A DNA stretch of 64,000 nucleotides, taken from contig VXBM01000560.1 of NCBI GenBank assembly GCA_013400155.1, positions 62,001 through 126,000 on the forward strand, written 5' to 3'. The stretch comes from Helopsaltes ochotensis (lineage: Eukaryota; Chordata; Aves; Passeriformes; Locustellidae). The notes under the pieces were generated by a model. It was not told the DNA's origin. It saw only the letters and a program-made list of their open reading frames with translations, and did not search any database. Positions 12,494 through 26,467 of the stretch are shown one piece after another; position 1 is the first letter of the stretch, and each line of letters opens with the position of its first letter. The translations under genes and the position numbers were made by a program.

Positions 12494-15344
12494 AAAGTTA
12501 CATGATAAATGTACAAGTAATTAATGGGTACTTTTTCATTACTGTCATTATTGCTGTGTCTTTTCAGTTTTACTTATGACATGACACTTTGAACTGCAAT
12601 TTCATCATATTTAGAAAATACAAATCAATCAGCACTTAATCTATTTTTACAAAATTAGAAGTCATGTAGAGATGTGCTTCAAAAATTAGTGATAGAAGTA
12701 GCACAGAAATTTCCTTGGTTCTGTTAATAACAATTAATATTTCTGTAGCATTTACCATTAATTTTCACTCATTTAATTCACCTTGTGTTTTTTTAACTGC
12801 TAGGTTGACATGCTTGTATTGAGCAATTTGATTCGCCTCAGAGGCAGAGGTGGTCATGAAATGGCTTGCAGCAATTGCAAAGCTAGGCTGAGGTGGAAAT
12901 TTTAGCCCCAGATAAAGAATCCAGCTGGCAAAAGCAAGTGCTAAGGGCTGTTGTGATTAGATGGGATGCCAGCCTGATCTGTTTGTTCAGTTTCATGTCT
13001 AAGATATTTATGAAAGGAAAAAAGCTTACCCTATCCAGATGTGGGGTTGAATATGTTGAATATGTTGTTTCAATATATCTAGCTCACTTGACTTAAATTA
13101 GGGTCGATTTACTTATCATGGGCATGAAGAAACTTAGCTTTGTTGTTGATTCTGTGTGTGAATTCAGCTACACCTGTTCATCTTTCCCTGTGTGGTCTGC
13201 TATGCTCAGTTCTTAGGATCCTGTGAAAATTGTAGGAAGACCACCTTAAAAATATCCTGTGTGTCTCATCTGAGCTGTGGCTATTTTAGGAATTAATCAT
13301 ATTGTCTCTTGGACACACTGTAGCTATCTCCTGAATATATTTTAAAATGTTTTGACTAAATATTTGTCTCATCACCACAAAATGTAAATTCCCAGGTTAA
13401 TGTTTCCTATCCTGGTGGCTGTTTTACAGTTTACAGTGGAATTTTATCTTAGTTGTTTTTAAGGACTGTAGAAGCATTTTGGGAATTTTTCTGTTGATTT
13501 CTGTAACAGACAGGTTGTGGCACTGCAATTTGTTCTGTCTCTTCAACTGCAAAACCATCAATGTGGAACCTGTAGGAGGTTCTTGTTAGAATCTCAGTAG
13601 TAACATATCACACTTGTTAATGAACTGTTCATAAATTAAGCTCCTAAAGGCATTCACATGACAGCCTATCGGTATCAGCCTATGAGGATCAGTGTTTGTA
13701 TGAGGATTTTTTAATGCAGATTGCTGCCTATTCACAGATGTGGGTGGTACTACAAGAGCAGATAGATGCTGGAACAACAGACTATATCACTCTGAATCCA
13801 GCAGAGCTCTGTTAAATGATGATTGTTTGTTTCTTTGTTTCTTTCTCTCTATAGCTCTTTAGTTTTTCCTTCGAATCAGGGTGTTTGGCTGTGCTGTACT
13901 TGATTTTGGGAGGTGGAGAACGGGGCTGTTGGCTGGCACTGTTGGGCAGGTTACAGCAGGTGGCACTATTTGGCGACTTTTCCTTAACACCGTTAATTAT
14001 TTCAGTGCACATGTGTATGGTGATATATGATCATTTTTTCAATTGGATTTTTATGGAAACACTAAATAAGGCAGCCAGTGTGAAGAAGCATGTACCTATG
14101 TCCTTACTCCTAAGGAATAGTATTAACACCAGTATACTTCAGTGTAGATCAAATGTGTGTAAGACTGCTCTGTTATACTGTTAATAAAGAACAAGACCTA
14201 TGGAACTAATTTTTGGACTGATGCTTGAACTAGTTGTTGTGGGACTCTCGTGAAAAATTCTGGACAAGTAATAAAGTTTAACTCCTATATATCCAAGGGT
14301 TGATTATTTTTAAAGAGCTTAGAGGTCTCTCCAAAAATAAATCAGTTTTTAGCACTTAGCTTTGTTTTCATGTTCACTTTCATTTTGTCATGGTGTCATG
14401 AGAGGTAAAGCAAAACCTGGTACTGCAAAGATATCTCTATTTATGATGGAGGGGAGATTTGTTGTTGCATTGCTTTTCCAGTGTGGTAACATACACAATT
14501 AAGGCATGTTCTTAGTTAATACACAGATGAAAAAATGTGTCTTGATGTGTGCACTTAATTTTTCATTTTCTAATTCACTCTCTACCCTCACTCGTTTTGC
14601 AGCTGGGAGATTGCTTTCAGCCACTTGACTAACAGGGATGTCAGTAAAAGCAGATTTGATCTGATTGGATGTGCACAAGAAAAAATAAATACAGTTTTCA
14701 GGTTATTTCATATTAAGTATGGCCATTTAACAACTGTGTTAAGTGTGTCTGAAATGCTACAGATAAATTGTTTCTATCAAAAATGGAAAGGTGTGTCTGG
14801 GGAAGAGAAAGCAGTTTCCAGCAAGCACTGGTTTCTCCCACTGCTCTTTTTCTAATGCAACAGAGGTATTTTTAGCACCAGAGAGTGCAAAACATGTTTA
14901 AGAGAAATAGGCTGGAAAATGTGACACTGCACAACCCATCTTTGTGGGTAGATGAGGTTGCTCTATCTGGGTTGTGCTGTTTGCTCTCCTTTGCGTTCTC
15001 TTGCTGAGTGTCATGCTCTTATGAATTACATATGTGTTTGTGGCTTAGAAGCCCTATGCAAGCATATTGATATGACTGGAAAATATATTTAAATGGTATG
15101 ACATACAAGCCAGTGATGTTATGATCAATTTTGTAAGAAATAATTCCTCATGTTTTGGCTCAATAGTTATCAGCCTTATACTAATAGCAGAGTTACACTG
15201 ATAAGGATACATTAAATATGGTATTAAAATAACTTTATATTTAGCAGGAGTGGGGAAAAAAAGGCATCTATTTCATGTTTATTTTTAAGGATGAACAGAA
15301 TCATTTGGAACAGAACAGGGCAAGAGGGACTGGAGATGTGTATT
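12494..15344. other. Gene-free AT-rich DNA after the gap
   Basis: I see no gene. Open frames are under 100 codons and none resembles a known family. No tandem repeat, LTR or LINE tail was recognised. A G-richer patch near 13905-13965 (gggaggtggagaacgggg and following) is the only compositional change, and it has no assigned function. Confidence 0.55.
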
Positions 15345-15470
15345 TCCTTGCTGCCTCTATACTCTGTTCTGCTGCTGGCCTCTTGGGATAAGTGTTCTTG
15401 CTTCTGTATGAGTTGCATGCCTTAACCTTTAAAATGGGGACAGTGATTATGAACTTCTAGTTTACTCCAA
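15345..15470 (+). repeat. MIR-like (CORE-SINE) fragment
   Basis: The stretch ggcctcttgggataagtg, followed after a C/T-rich section by ccttaacctttaaaatgggg and acagtgattatgaac, follows the order of the MIR core and its downstream part (a gaccttgggcaagt-type block, then a taaaatggggataat-type block). The tRNA-related 5' part is not recognisable. Divergence is high, as expected for a repeat that stopped moving before the amniote lineages radiated. MIR and MIR-like fragments are known in bird genomes. This call is by eye; a profile search with the MIR/MIRb/MIR3 models would settle the subfamily. Confidence 0.55.
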
Positions 15471-18400
15471 TTTACCTGTTTGGATGAAAAGCACTGCGTA
15501 ACAGTTTATTAATTCTCATATGTTTTGCTTCTGCCATCTGCCTATTTGCTGCCCTGCTTATTCAAATGGAAGGACCTGGACCCCAAATTTTTTCATCTCC
15601 AATATGTCCCAAATCACGAGCTTTGATGACACTGATGATCTTGTGATTGGGTAACTTAATCTTAGGTGGAAGGAAGCAGTTTCTCTGAGGACTATGTATT
15701 TAGTAGTGGTTTAAGACTGGGGACTACACAGAAGGTCTCTACTTCTCCAGACACACAGTGAAGAGGAAATCGGGAGGGAAGACTTGCTGTGTGTGGCATC
15801 GGCAGCTCCCATGATCTTCCTTCCAGTCAGAAAGGGAGAATTTGCCTCCTAGTTGCAGATACAGCTGCTTCCCTCATTACTGATTCACACCCAATTAATT
15901 TATATGTCTTGTAGGTTATTCTTATGGTTATTCTTAGCAGGTTTCCTAGTGGATTCCTAGTTTGAGCAAGGACACTGTCCGTATTTTTCTTGTCATACTG
16001 TTGGTCACTAAAGGTATTTGAGCTCAGTAACCTTAGCAGTGAGCTGTTTGACCACAGCAGTGAGCTATTATGTGCTTCTAGTTCTATCACATCTCCATCA
16101 GGTGTTATGTCTTCACTTGTTGCAAATGTATAGTACAGCAAGTTTCTAAAACTCTTTGTAAAGTAAGCTTTTACTTTCCTCTCTCTCTGTTCTTTATTAT
16201 CTACGCGTACTTCTCCTTTTTGGAGCTCTTTTGTGGTGAGGAGGGAAGGAGTAGTAATCTATCTACTGGGAAAAGAATCTACATAGCTAGTTTCATTTTT
16301 TCCTTTAGAGAGTTCACAAATAGGACCTTTGAAAGTGATATTTGCTTTCCTTGATCAGGAATATAAGTGATTTACCATAACAGGATTTAAAAAGACTTGA
16401 AACAACATCCATACATAGACACATGCAAGACACTTATCAATTGAAATTATTTGCTGAGGCTGCCTTCATGCCCTGATGGGTGATGGCAGGGGTTCACTAA
16501 ATTTCTTTACCAAGAAATGTATTGGTCTTTTGCTTTTTAGCTCAGATGGAGGTCAAACTAGAATATGAAGAGACACAGAAAAGGTAAACCATTGGTTCCT
16601 GCCCTATATCATCCCACTGGAACCAGTAGCCAAGATAAAAACATACCCTTGTTTTTTGCATTATTTGTTTCTTCTTGGGTTATACCATAAGGAAAGCAGG
16701 CTAGTATCAGTGCTGATGTAGGCAATAGGCAGTACTAGAAAATTAACACAAAACATTTTCCAGTCAAGAAAATCTTGAATTGATCAGAATTGTAGACAAG
16801 ATTAGAAGCTGCTTTTTGTTTTTACTTCCTCCCCCCTCCCCAAAGCCTTATCTTCAGAAATAAGAAGAATGAAGTATAATTACCAATACTCACATTAAAG
16901 ATGTTTCATAAACAATTATTCTCCTTGAAAAGGGATTGAAGAAAAAAATCATCTGCTTTATTGGTTTTTAGTCTGTGTGGCATTTTGCAGCTGAATTTGC
17001 CTGTTAACCAGTGCAAGAACAAAAATCCATGTGTATCCTGTTAGCTATAAACTCTCACACAATCATATAATCTCCATCTAATATAGGTCTGCAAGTGCAG
17101 TTTTTAGTACTGAACTGTTGAAAGCATAAGATTTTTATTTCAAGATGATCACAAGGTATGTGAACGAGACATCTCAATTTTCTGTGTAGAATAGTTCAGA
17201 TTATCTGAACCTTAATTATTTTGTACTTTGTCCAACAGTTAGTTGTGCTGAAGCCATCCTTGATTATCTGAAATCTATTATCTAAATGTGTCTATTGGCT
17301 CCAGTGACTGAGGTAATCAAAGTTGTAACCTTCATGTAGGTTAGACACCTAGCATTCGGGGTAATTCCTTGTGATACCTTGAGATCTTCACATAAAGAAG
17401 TCTTCAGAGTTTTGAAAGGGACTCTGACAACAAACTTGTACAGCCTTGGTTAACAAGACTCCAGTTGCAAATGTGCGACTTGACAAAGCTATCTGAAAAG
17501 GTAAAGGTCTCTGGAGGAAGAGCCCCACAGTGTGTTTTCCAGGCTGAGTACGATTACCATCTGTTCACATCTGGGGCTGGTGATGTTTTTGTTGCCTTTC
17601 CATTAAGTGTTGTCCAGAAGCTGCCTTACACTTGGTGTGGTTAGCTAAAATCAGAATAGAGGAATAGGGAAATGGGCATATAATATGGAAGTGGGCAAAT
17701 AAAAGTAAAACAAAAAAACAAATTCCAAACCTCAGAAGATGAAGATGAACATTGGGATTTAAATTCACAACTTATTTCTTCTTTTAATGTGCAGAATGTT
17801 TGAGGTTATTTCAAGTTTTTCAGCTTTGGATGCCTTAATACCACCCTTGGCAATTTCTCAAGGACAGATGTTTAGGTCTTCAGTGTCTCCAGCTGGGTGC
17901 TCAGACTTGCTTTTAAATGCATAGGCCATAGAACATCGCTCACTGTCCCTTATTCAGTTTCCTGTTTTCACAGCTTTTATGAGAATATGAATGATTAAAG
18001 CTCAAAAAAATAAACTGACAGAGGTTTGTTACCTTAGCCATTTGTAAAATAACCACTTTGAGATGCTTTATGGTTTACATAACGTTGTGAATATTAGTAT
18101 GAATTTCTCTTTGCTTCTGCAGGTGCTGGTTTGCAGAGACAAATATAACCTCCAATTCCCAGCACACTGATCTGTCTAAACACAATTTGACATGCATTGC
18201 TATTAGCTTAGCACCTTATCAAATAATGTGCCCTGATAGAGATAAAAGGTTTTACAACCTTACTGCCTTTGTTTCTGTGTGCGTTCACCCACAGAGACAG
18301 CTCTGCAGCAGCTAATAATTAACACAAAAGACAAAGACAAATCTATATGGCTCAGTGTTGGAGGGTCCAATGTGCATGTTAAGCAGCTGGAGAAGTGAAA

Positions 18401-21151
18401 TCTACAGCAAGAGGTTCTGAAGTGAGATCTTAAACGAAGCTTTAAAATGAAGTTGGTGTTTGTAAAGTCTCATTTTTACATGATGGAGTAGATGTCAAAG
18501 TGTTGTCTGGAAATCAGCATGATTCTGTGTGTCAGAGCATTTACTCAAGTCTTCAGAGAGGCTCTCACTGCTCTGTTAGCTGTAACTCTGCATTGCTTTG
18601 CATTCCAAGTGTAAGCAAAGCATCTGAGGGAGGAATTAAGCGTGCTGAAAAAAATCACCAGGGTGATGATAGAACATGTTCGGACAACTGAACCTTTCCT
18701 TCCTTGTTAATTTTTGTGTCTTTGTGGGTATAGACCATTTCAAGTGGTAGCTTGGGGGACCAAACACAAGGCTGTGCTGGCTTTTTTTTATTTTCCTTTC
18801 GGAGGCCAGTGAGGACCCCTCTCATTTTCTTGAGTCATCCAGCATTTTTAACTGACCTGGCAATAGAAATCTCATCTTAGTCAGATGAGCTACTCAAAAT
18901 GGGAGCTGTTTTGACACAAACACCAAGGGAGCTGGCCCAGCAGTATACAGGACAGTGAAGCTGTTAGGTTCCACTCTCCTCCCAAAACCCAATGAAGTAC
19001 TTTAAAAGTAACAATCTCGTTGATGACTGTTAAAGCTCTATTTCATCATCTGAATAAATCTCCAGGCCAAATTAACTGAGAGCAATGAGGTTTCTAGTAG
19101 TTTGAACAATCAGATCAAAGTTCTAGCTACCTGTAAATATTGTTCTGCTGTTCAGGAAAATCAATTCAAGCTAGACTTTGAGATATTTGACAACCCAAGT
19201 ATAAATAGATGCCATGACAGATTTTTGGAATTGAGTGTCTTCAGGTGCTTCTGAAAGTCAATAACCATCCGTTTATGTTTTAAGCTTATGAATCTCTCCA
19301 GTTTGAATCGGGGTTCAATTCAGAGTTTGCTTGACTATGAATTCAGAGGTATGTTGTTCTTATGAAATGTGAGCTATCAAAGAAAATTATCCTTAAGTAT
19401 TGAAAGGATAATGCTGAAGTGAAAATATTTAGGAACAAGACAAACATGGAAATATGTGACTTTTGTTCCTAACAAAATGATTAGGACAAACTTAAGCTTA
19501 TTATCAATTGTATAGCTGCACTAAGTTTTAATTTATCACCCCACAAAATAATAAACTGAAGCCAGAAGATCCAAATGAGTTCAAGCTCCAAGCGCCCACA
19601 GAGAGAGTAGAAAGACGAAGTCAGAGAGCAAACAGTGATACTTGAAGGATGTCTACGGAAGGGATATTTCTCTTGGAAACGTTATGGTATCATGCTGATC
19701 CCAACATCCAAGGTAGATTTGCGTAACTATAATTTGGCTGAATTTTTTTTAGGAAGCATATGGACTTCTGGTATCCATTTATCACTGAGGTTCAGTAAGA
19801 TTTTGTAGTCCTTTGGAAATCTTACTGGTGCTGGTTTTTAATTCAGATTTTTCTGTAACACATCTCTGAACATCTTGTTAAGGTAAATTTGCATGCTGTC
19901 TCTTTGCTTCCCGAGATGGCTTTCCAAAGGGGTATTTTTCCCTGGTATTAAGTGTTTCATGTCTGAGGAACATGTGTAGAGGTGTCTCATCTCATGTCCT
20001 GACTTGACTGGCAGTGGTGACAATTAGTTTTAATTTTGTGAACCAGCACAATGTCAAGCACATTTTTTGTGTTGCAGATGTGTAATGGTAGGACCCAATC
20101 CCAATTTCTGTGCATCTGACAAATAGGCAGTGGAAGAAGGCTGTGCTACTGCTCATGGCCTGATTAAAACTTTGCGTTTTGTAGTGTGTGTATGTGCCAA
20201 GCCTTATAAATTCCCCATCCCACCAAGTGCAACAGTTCATGTTTATCAGCAAGACTAGGCTAAATGGTTAAAAAAATCCTTCTTAGCAAGTTCATTTCAT
20301 CTGTTTGAAATACAACATCTTGCCTTCTGTTGGCTTTCTAAACCACTGAACTAGAGTCAATAGATTACCCAGCTACCAAAACCTACCCATTAGTCTTGCC
20401 TGAGTTGACGAGAAAAGTGGTAGAAGACTGCATGGGCCCGAGTAGCTGCTTCCCTGGGATTTGTGTGCTCAGCAGCTGTCTCTTCCTAAGCACTGAAGTT
20501 ATGGTGCAACGATGTCAGGGAAGGAAAATCCCTCAAAGGTCAAGGTATAACATGATCTCTGCCTCATTCTTTGAGCATCCTGGCAAAACCAAGCAAGGGA
20601 AGAGGATGGAGAACAGGAAGAGACCTGAAAGAGCAGGTCTGGGCTGATGACAAGCTACTGCCTTGCACCTTCTCTATCCAATTTTCTTGGCTTCAACAAT
20701 CACTAAAATTTTCCAAACTGTACAGCAGCAGAGGCCAAGTGTCTGAAGACCCAACTGTTGTCATTTTCAGTCAGTTTCTTGGTTTATAAAAAGAAATCTT
20801 ATGGACTAATAGAGTTTTAAAAAGTAATTTAATATTTATCATCAACATCGTTATGCACCTAAATGAATTTTTTATTAATATGATGCATTTGTGTTTCAAT
20901 ATTTTCTGTTCTATTAGTGGATGAAAAACAGTGAGATTTACCGTTCTGTCATGACCAACACAAGAATGTCCTCATCTTTCTTCCTGATTTATAGCTCACA
21001 GAATGAGAACAGATAAGTCACTGGGTTGCCATAGTTCCTCTGCCTGACCCTGCTCTGTCAACTTAGCTTGGTTTCAAGGCTTTTATTTTGTGTATGAAGC
21101 TTTTTGGGACAGCTGCTAGCAAGGTGTAGCATGACTTTCTTTGTATTTCAG
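15471..21151. other. Gene-free AT-rich DNA
   Basis: I see no gene. There are scattered short open frames on both strands and no recognised repeat. A conserved-looking but unassignable stretch lies around 18130-18320 (many short AT-rich homeobox-like words such as taataattaac). It is noted only as background for anyone running comparative alignments. Confidence 0.55.
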
Positions 21152-21348
21152 TGTTCTCATGTAGTTTCACACTGTAGAGCAAGCTGTGCATTGGAAGCAT
21201 TCAGTCCCCACAAGATTAACATTGACATCGATTTTTATTTGCATTGCAACCACTTAAAATTATTCAAGTTCGGGAGCCCTTTTGTGAACTGCACATATCT
21301 AATAAAAGAGTAACTCCAGGATCTGATGATACATTGAGACCGTAGCAG
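21152..21348 (+). ncRNA. Candidate spliced exon (noncoding or terminal), unrecognised
   Basis: The acceptor tgactttctttgtatttcag ends at 21151, with a good pyrimidine tract. The donor gcag|gtgagtgc follows at 21349, close to consensus. The 197-nt interval between them is open in only one frame, which closes at a TAA at 21311-21313; the other two frames close within the first 25 nt. An AATAAA hexamer lies at 21301-21306. The pattern fits a noncoding-RNA exon better than an internal coding exon. I recognise no homology in the single open reading. Such splice-site pairs also arise by chance in this much sequence, so confidence is low. Transcript data are needed to support it. Confidence 0.2.
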
Positions 21349-22180
21349 GTGAGTGCAAAGTGCTTGAAGAGAAATGCAGCATAAACCAGAGCTGAAAAAA
21401 AACCTAGTGTAATAGCAAGGGAGAGTGTACTTGTTGCCTGAAAGGTAGCAAGCAGTAAGAACAAAAACAGAGCCTCAAGATCCTCTCCAGAAACTGAAAA
21501 ATCAAATCTGAAGCAACAGTTTTGTTATCTTTCATGGAAAATACAGATGAGGGCTGATGCAGAGGAACATGGTGTATCTTTTGCAATCAAGTCTGTCTTG
21601 GCAAACAGCCAGATCAAATACATATGGGTCTGTGTCCCAAGCCATTCAGGGTCCTCTGCTGCCTTGAAAACCTCCCTGGAGGATTTTGGGATATTTCTTA
21701 CTTTGAAGAATTAAAGGAGGAGATTGCATACACTACAACTTTCTTCTTCTTTTGTCACTCATGTTTTGTTTTCTTTTGTTTTGTGTTGAGGTGTTATGGT
21801 TTTTATCTTGCAAGCTTTTTGGTGAATCCCCAATGCCATCTTGAGCAGTGAACTTTTGGCTGTTATAAGTAATTAAAAGCAGCACCCAAGCAGAGGTGAA
21901 ATCATAGCAACTAATGGTAACTCTAACTTGGATGTTCCTGCTAAGTTTTAAAAACTATTATGTTGAGCAAGGAAGCTTTTGATTAAATTATGAAAGACAT
22001 GATCTCTGTGCAAATTCTATGATTTGTTGCATTTCAAATCAAGTTAATTCATTCCTATGAATGCTTCTTCTTTTAGTGTCATGGAGTTTCACAGATGTAG
22101 TTTTGTGACCATTTGCATAATTATATAAATGGGCAATTCTTTGTCCTCCGTCTTACTTTCCCCCTCAGGATTTCTTGGGG

Positions 22181-22195
22181 TTTTTTTTTTTTTTT
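22181..22195. repeat. Poly-T tract, 15 nt
   Basis: A run of 15 T after gggg, then ctttt and ctgcag. The stretch looks like a pyrimidine tract before an AG (an acceptor-like context), but no donor-bounded exon follows. Confidence 0.8.
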
Positions 22196-23854
22196 CTTTT
22201 CTGCAGTCTTTTGAAGTCCAGCCCAGGATTTCTGAGGTGTGGGTATTGGCTTGATTAACTTCAAAGTGACACACCGCTGACTGTCACATTAGCTTGTCAC
22301 TTGGCCTCCAGCAGACACTGCAATTGTGAATGGCATTGAGTAGCTTTACTGGAGCTATATTTTCTTTTTTTTTTTCTTCCAGGAAAATGGGCAAATAATT
22401 AAATTTGAAGGTTCAACAGTGTCACTCAAGTATATATTCATATGTTAGCTAATAGTGTCTGCTGTAACTTTAAATATAGAGAGGTATATGATGCCAGAAA
22501 TTTTTTTTCTCTCATGTTTACTCTTTTGCTGCTCCAAGAAGAACCCAGAAAAATGCAGAGATTTGGCAGAGTTGTAATCAATTTCAAATGCCTTTTCCAG
22601 GTGTTTGGGGTTTGAAATAGCATGAGATGTGGCTTTATTTTTTTAACTTTAATTTTTTGGTAAACTGATTTTTGATTGACATCTAATAAACAACTGAGTC
22701 CCTGTTTTCTCTGCAGTAGTAAAGATCCAAAGGTCAATGCAATGTATCTCATTATGGCAAAAGTAAATCATCAGTCACATAGGAATTTTGTAAACTACAT
22801 TCTCTTAACGTCAGCTATATGGTACGATTATATTTCTTGCTGTTCTAGTTTCCCTACCTTATTGTTGTAATTAGAGATCTAAAGGTATCATCTGGTCCTG
22901 GTAATAGATGTCTCCTAATGATTAAATAGTTGTGGTTATCTGTGGGATGTGAAAAATTTTCCTGAAATTTTGGTGAAGATAGCTGTGAGTTTTTAGGGAA
23001 TGGAGACGTTTTCTTGATGCAGACTTTCTCAGGATGCTGTTTTGGGATGATATGGCTGCATCTTTATTTTTACTAAGAAACCTTCTTTTCTATTTTTAAT
23101 TTCCTTATTCAATTGGCAGATACCCAAATGCAAGCTCATTTAAACATGACTAGATGGAAAATCGAAATGCAGTGACTGTGAGAAAGGTTTGTTTTTCTGA
23201 GATCCAAAGCAGACTTGCTAGTGAGCAGTATTAGATTTAATTATTTTTGTAATGTGAATTTATATGAAGACAAAAAGGTAAAACATATATTTAGAGTTCC
23301 ATGAAACTGATTACATAGTGTGCTTGTTTGGATGGTAAACACAGAAGCCTTTACAAGTACTGTGTATGTTGGACAAGAGGCATGCATAGGTACTCCCAGA
23401 AGGATTTATTTTGTTGGTAATTAGAAATTAATGGCATCTGAGTTAGAATAATAGGTCATAAATAATGTAATGACGTGACCAAATCTGACCAATGAGTGTT
23501 TATAGGGCACTTCAGGTGTTCTGATGCTACAGATACACCATGACTGCCTGTCAGGCTGTTACTCATGGGATGTACTTCAGGTGTTTTAGAAAGGCTGTCT
23601 CTTGCTATGCAGTTCCATGCCCTCCATCTTTCGTGGTTTTCTGTACCAATTAAACTGTACATGTTATGCAATAAAGCTCTGTAACTGACATCTGTAATGA
23701 AAGAGGAAATGAGAAATTAAGAATTCAGTCCTAGGAAAGCACTTGCATGTGTCATTCTAGAAACCAGGGCTAACATACAACCCTCCAATTAATACTGAAT
23801 ACTGCTTATTATTTGATTACAATTCAGAGAACTTTTTTTGGTAGGTCACAGTAG

Positions 23855-24080
23855 GGTGGCTTGATTTAAATCACCAATTTTAATCATGATTTAAGTCAGC
23901 AGGCAGGAGCTCTGTATTTAGATAATTAATTTTAATCTGTACTTAATTATTTTCCTAAAGAAATTTCAGTCCTATTGGTAGGTATAAACAATTAAAATAT
24001 ACTGATTTGCAAACAGATGCAATCTTATGGTAGTAATTAGTAATATATTTTGTGAATAGAGGAGGTATATTAAAATACAT
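23855..24080. repeat. Old AT-rich interspersed repeat with nested palindromes
   Basis: The sequence contains the perfect 12-bp palindrome tgatttaaatca (23862-23873) and, 8 bp on, the perfect 10-bp palindrome aatcatgatt (23882-23891). Related words follow (gataattaattttaatctg). I associate runs of tgatttaaatca-type words with an ancient amniote interspersed repeat, but I cannot name the family with certainty. The outer limits are approximate. No coding potential is seen. Confidence 0.35.
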
Positions 24081-26467
24081 ATATGAGTAATTACATCCTT
24101 TAACATATATTTATTCATCTTGTTAATTTTTGTGTTTTCTGGGCTTAGAGAATGGTCAATTGTTTGTTGTCTGCTTTGGGGGTACTTTTTTATCCAGGGT
24201 TTCTTTCAAGAAGCATACCTAGGTTCATGAAATGCAAATTAAATCATTAGTTAAGTTACTTAAGGAAAAAACTTCCAAGGAGATGAATAAATGATTTAAA
24301 AAAGTACTTAGTAAAGAAGTGTGGCTTAGCTCTTTTGTTCAGTAACTATTGAAAATACATTAGCTGTAGTGAATATCAACGCTCAGCACACTGTGTTTTC
24401 AAAAGTGTAGATACCAAAAAAATCTATCAACATGTCTTTAGATGTCTAAAAAACTTTCTTTCCCATATATTTCATTTTTTTAGAGCGTGCAGTCTTGTAG
24501 TCTTTTGCATATTTGTTTTACTTTACAGATGGAAGAGAACACCCCGTCTTTTGAAATGAAATTGACTCTCTCAATGAGTTAACCCAGTGAAGAGAACATT
24601 ATTGCCATTTTTAGTAGATGTTAAGAATAAATATTAATTGAGGCAAAAATGTGGTTTTAATATGACTGATGAAGGAGGTGGAAATACTTTACCTCTGCTT
24701 ATTAAAAAAAAACCTAAAATCAGGGTCGCCAAGAAAAACATCATGCTTTTGGAACAACAAAACAAGAAAAATCAAAGGTTCCTTCAAGAAAACAGCTCTT
24801 ATACTGTGGTGTTTCTCATGGCAGTAGCCAAAAGCTCTAGTAAAAAAAAGCTTCTAAGGGGAGCTTATACCATGTTAGATCAACAACCTATGAAATCAAG
24901 ATTCCTGTTTGCAAGTGAGACAGTGGCACCTAAAATGTCATGGATGGACTGGTTTAATTATATACTTGGCAGGAGTAATGTGATTGTACTTAAATGAGAA
25001 AAGAATGTGCTCTTTCTGAAGTGCATTTATTTATTTATGCATTTATTGCATGTATAATGAAGGAAATTTCAAAATATGCATAATATATTGTAGAATTTTT
25101 TAAACTAAATGCTCTGTGCTTATTTAATACTGATGTTAGATTAGCAACCACTAAAGCAAGGAAATGAAGTAGGTTTAAAACCTAAGTTTTGCTGTAGATC
25201 ACGGGTAGGCTGAATGGTGTGATGAAATGCTTTTTTGATCTTTTTAGATGACATCAAAAGAAATCATTTCATATTGCATCGATCTTGAAAAGACAACAGT
25301 AATTGAATTCCTTCTAGACACCCAGGTGCTCTAGAGCCTGGAGAGGGCTGCACTGAGACGGTGCTTAACTTCCAGTAGTTGTGCACTTGCTCTGCAGCAA
25401 TTGACTCCAAGAGAAGTCCTTCCTATCTGTACCCAGGAGGAAGGGTTTTCACCAGGGCTCACTGCTGTCACCCATCCTGTTTGCCTCTTCCGCCTTACCA
25501 GCTCTGCAGCCTGGGGTGGAATGGAAGCATATCTGTGACAAATACACCTGACCCTTCCAGTATCGTGCTACACAATGCCCCCTCCAAAGCCCAGTTTGAT
25601 CACTCATACCCGCTAAACAGGACTGCCTGGGGGTTTTGGGCAAAGCTGTGCATCTTGACAGTAAGGGAGCCTTTCTTTCAGGCTGGTGCTCTTTACTATC
25701 CTAAAGGAATTGTACTTTTTCCATGAAGCAGTATGCTTGAAGGGGATGGAGTGGGAATATTTTCATCCTCCTTCCCTATAAGTATGACTTCATGAGAAGC
25801 CAGACCAACTGGTGCTGGTTTGAACAGTCCTGTGAGGTGCGGAGCAAGGCAAATCTACATTGCTCGCACTAAGACCCAGGCAATGATCTCAACTGTCATG
25901 TCAGATGAAAATTCATGAGTCCATTCTGTCACAATGTGAGGCAGCATAATAGAATATAGTCTCATTTGTAGAAATTTCTGTTTTCTTCCCCTGCCACTTG
26001 TCTTCTTAGCTATTAAACAGGGTTAAGAGTTCTCTTGTCAGTTTTATTAATATAGAGAATCTATATCAAGGAGGTTTTTTGCCCTTCTAATCCTTGGAAA
26101 GTTTCTCGCGATGCTAGAATTGGAAGTGAAGATGAAAGCAGAAAAAAAATAGACATTGAGAAAAGGGTAGATACTCAGCAGCTCTTTCTCAGGAAAGAAA
26201 ACTAAATCAAGATGATACATGTCATCAGATAGTTTTAGATGGTTTAGAGATGCTTCTCCTTCCCTCCTGATTTAAGAGAGGGAAGTGAGATGTAAACAGT
26301 AGATCAGTGGCCTCACCATGGAGCATGTTAGAATAAACTAGTCTAAATGCTTATCAAATGATCTTGAATATTAGCGACTTGTTGATTTCAGCAGCTAAGT
26401 GATTGCAGTTACTACGGGGATTTGCTCTTTAAATTTCCTAGCTCAGGGAGCTGAACTTTCTTTTCAG

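Larger units (their letters stand above)
21349..26467. other. Gene-free AT-rich DNA
   Basis: I see no gene. The stretch holds a poly-T run (22181-22195), an old palindrome-rich repeat (23855-24080), ATTT-type low complexity near 25025-25050, and a chance-length open frame at 24638-24997. That frame is lysine- and asparagine-rich, as expected from AT-rich DNA, and shows no domain I recognise. Confidence 0.55.

Noticed and set aside
24638..24997. 119-codon frame on the plus strand
   Set aside because: Lys/Asn-rich reading of AT-rich DNA, with no splice context or recognisable motif. Its length is within chance for 64 kb.
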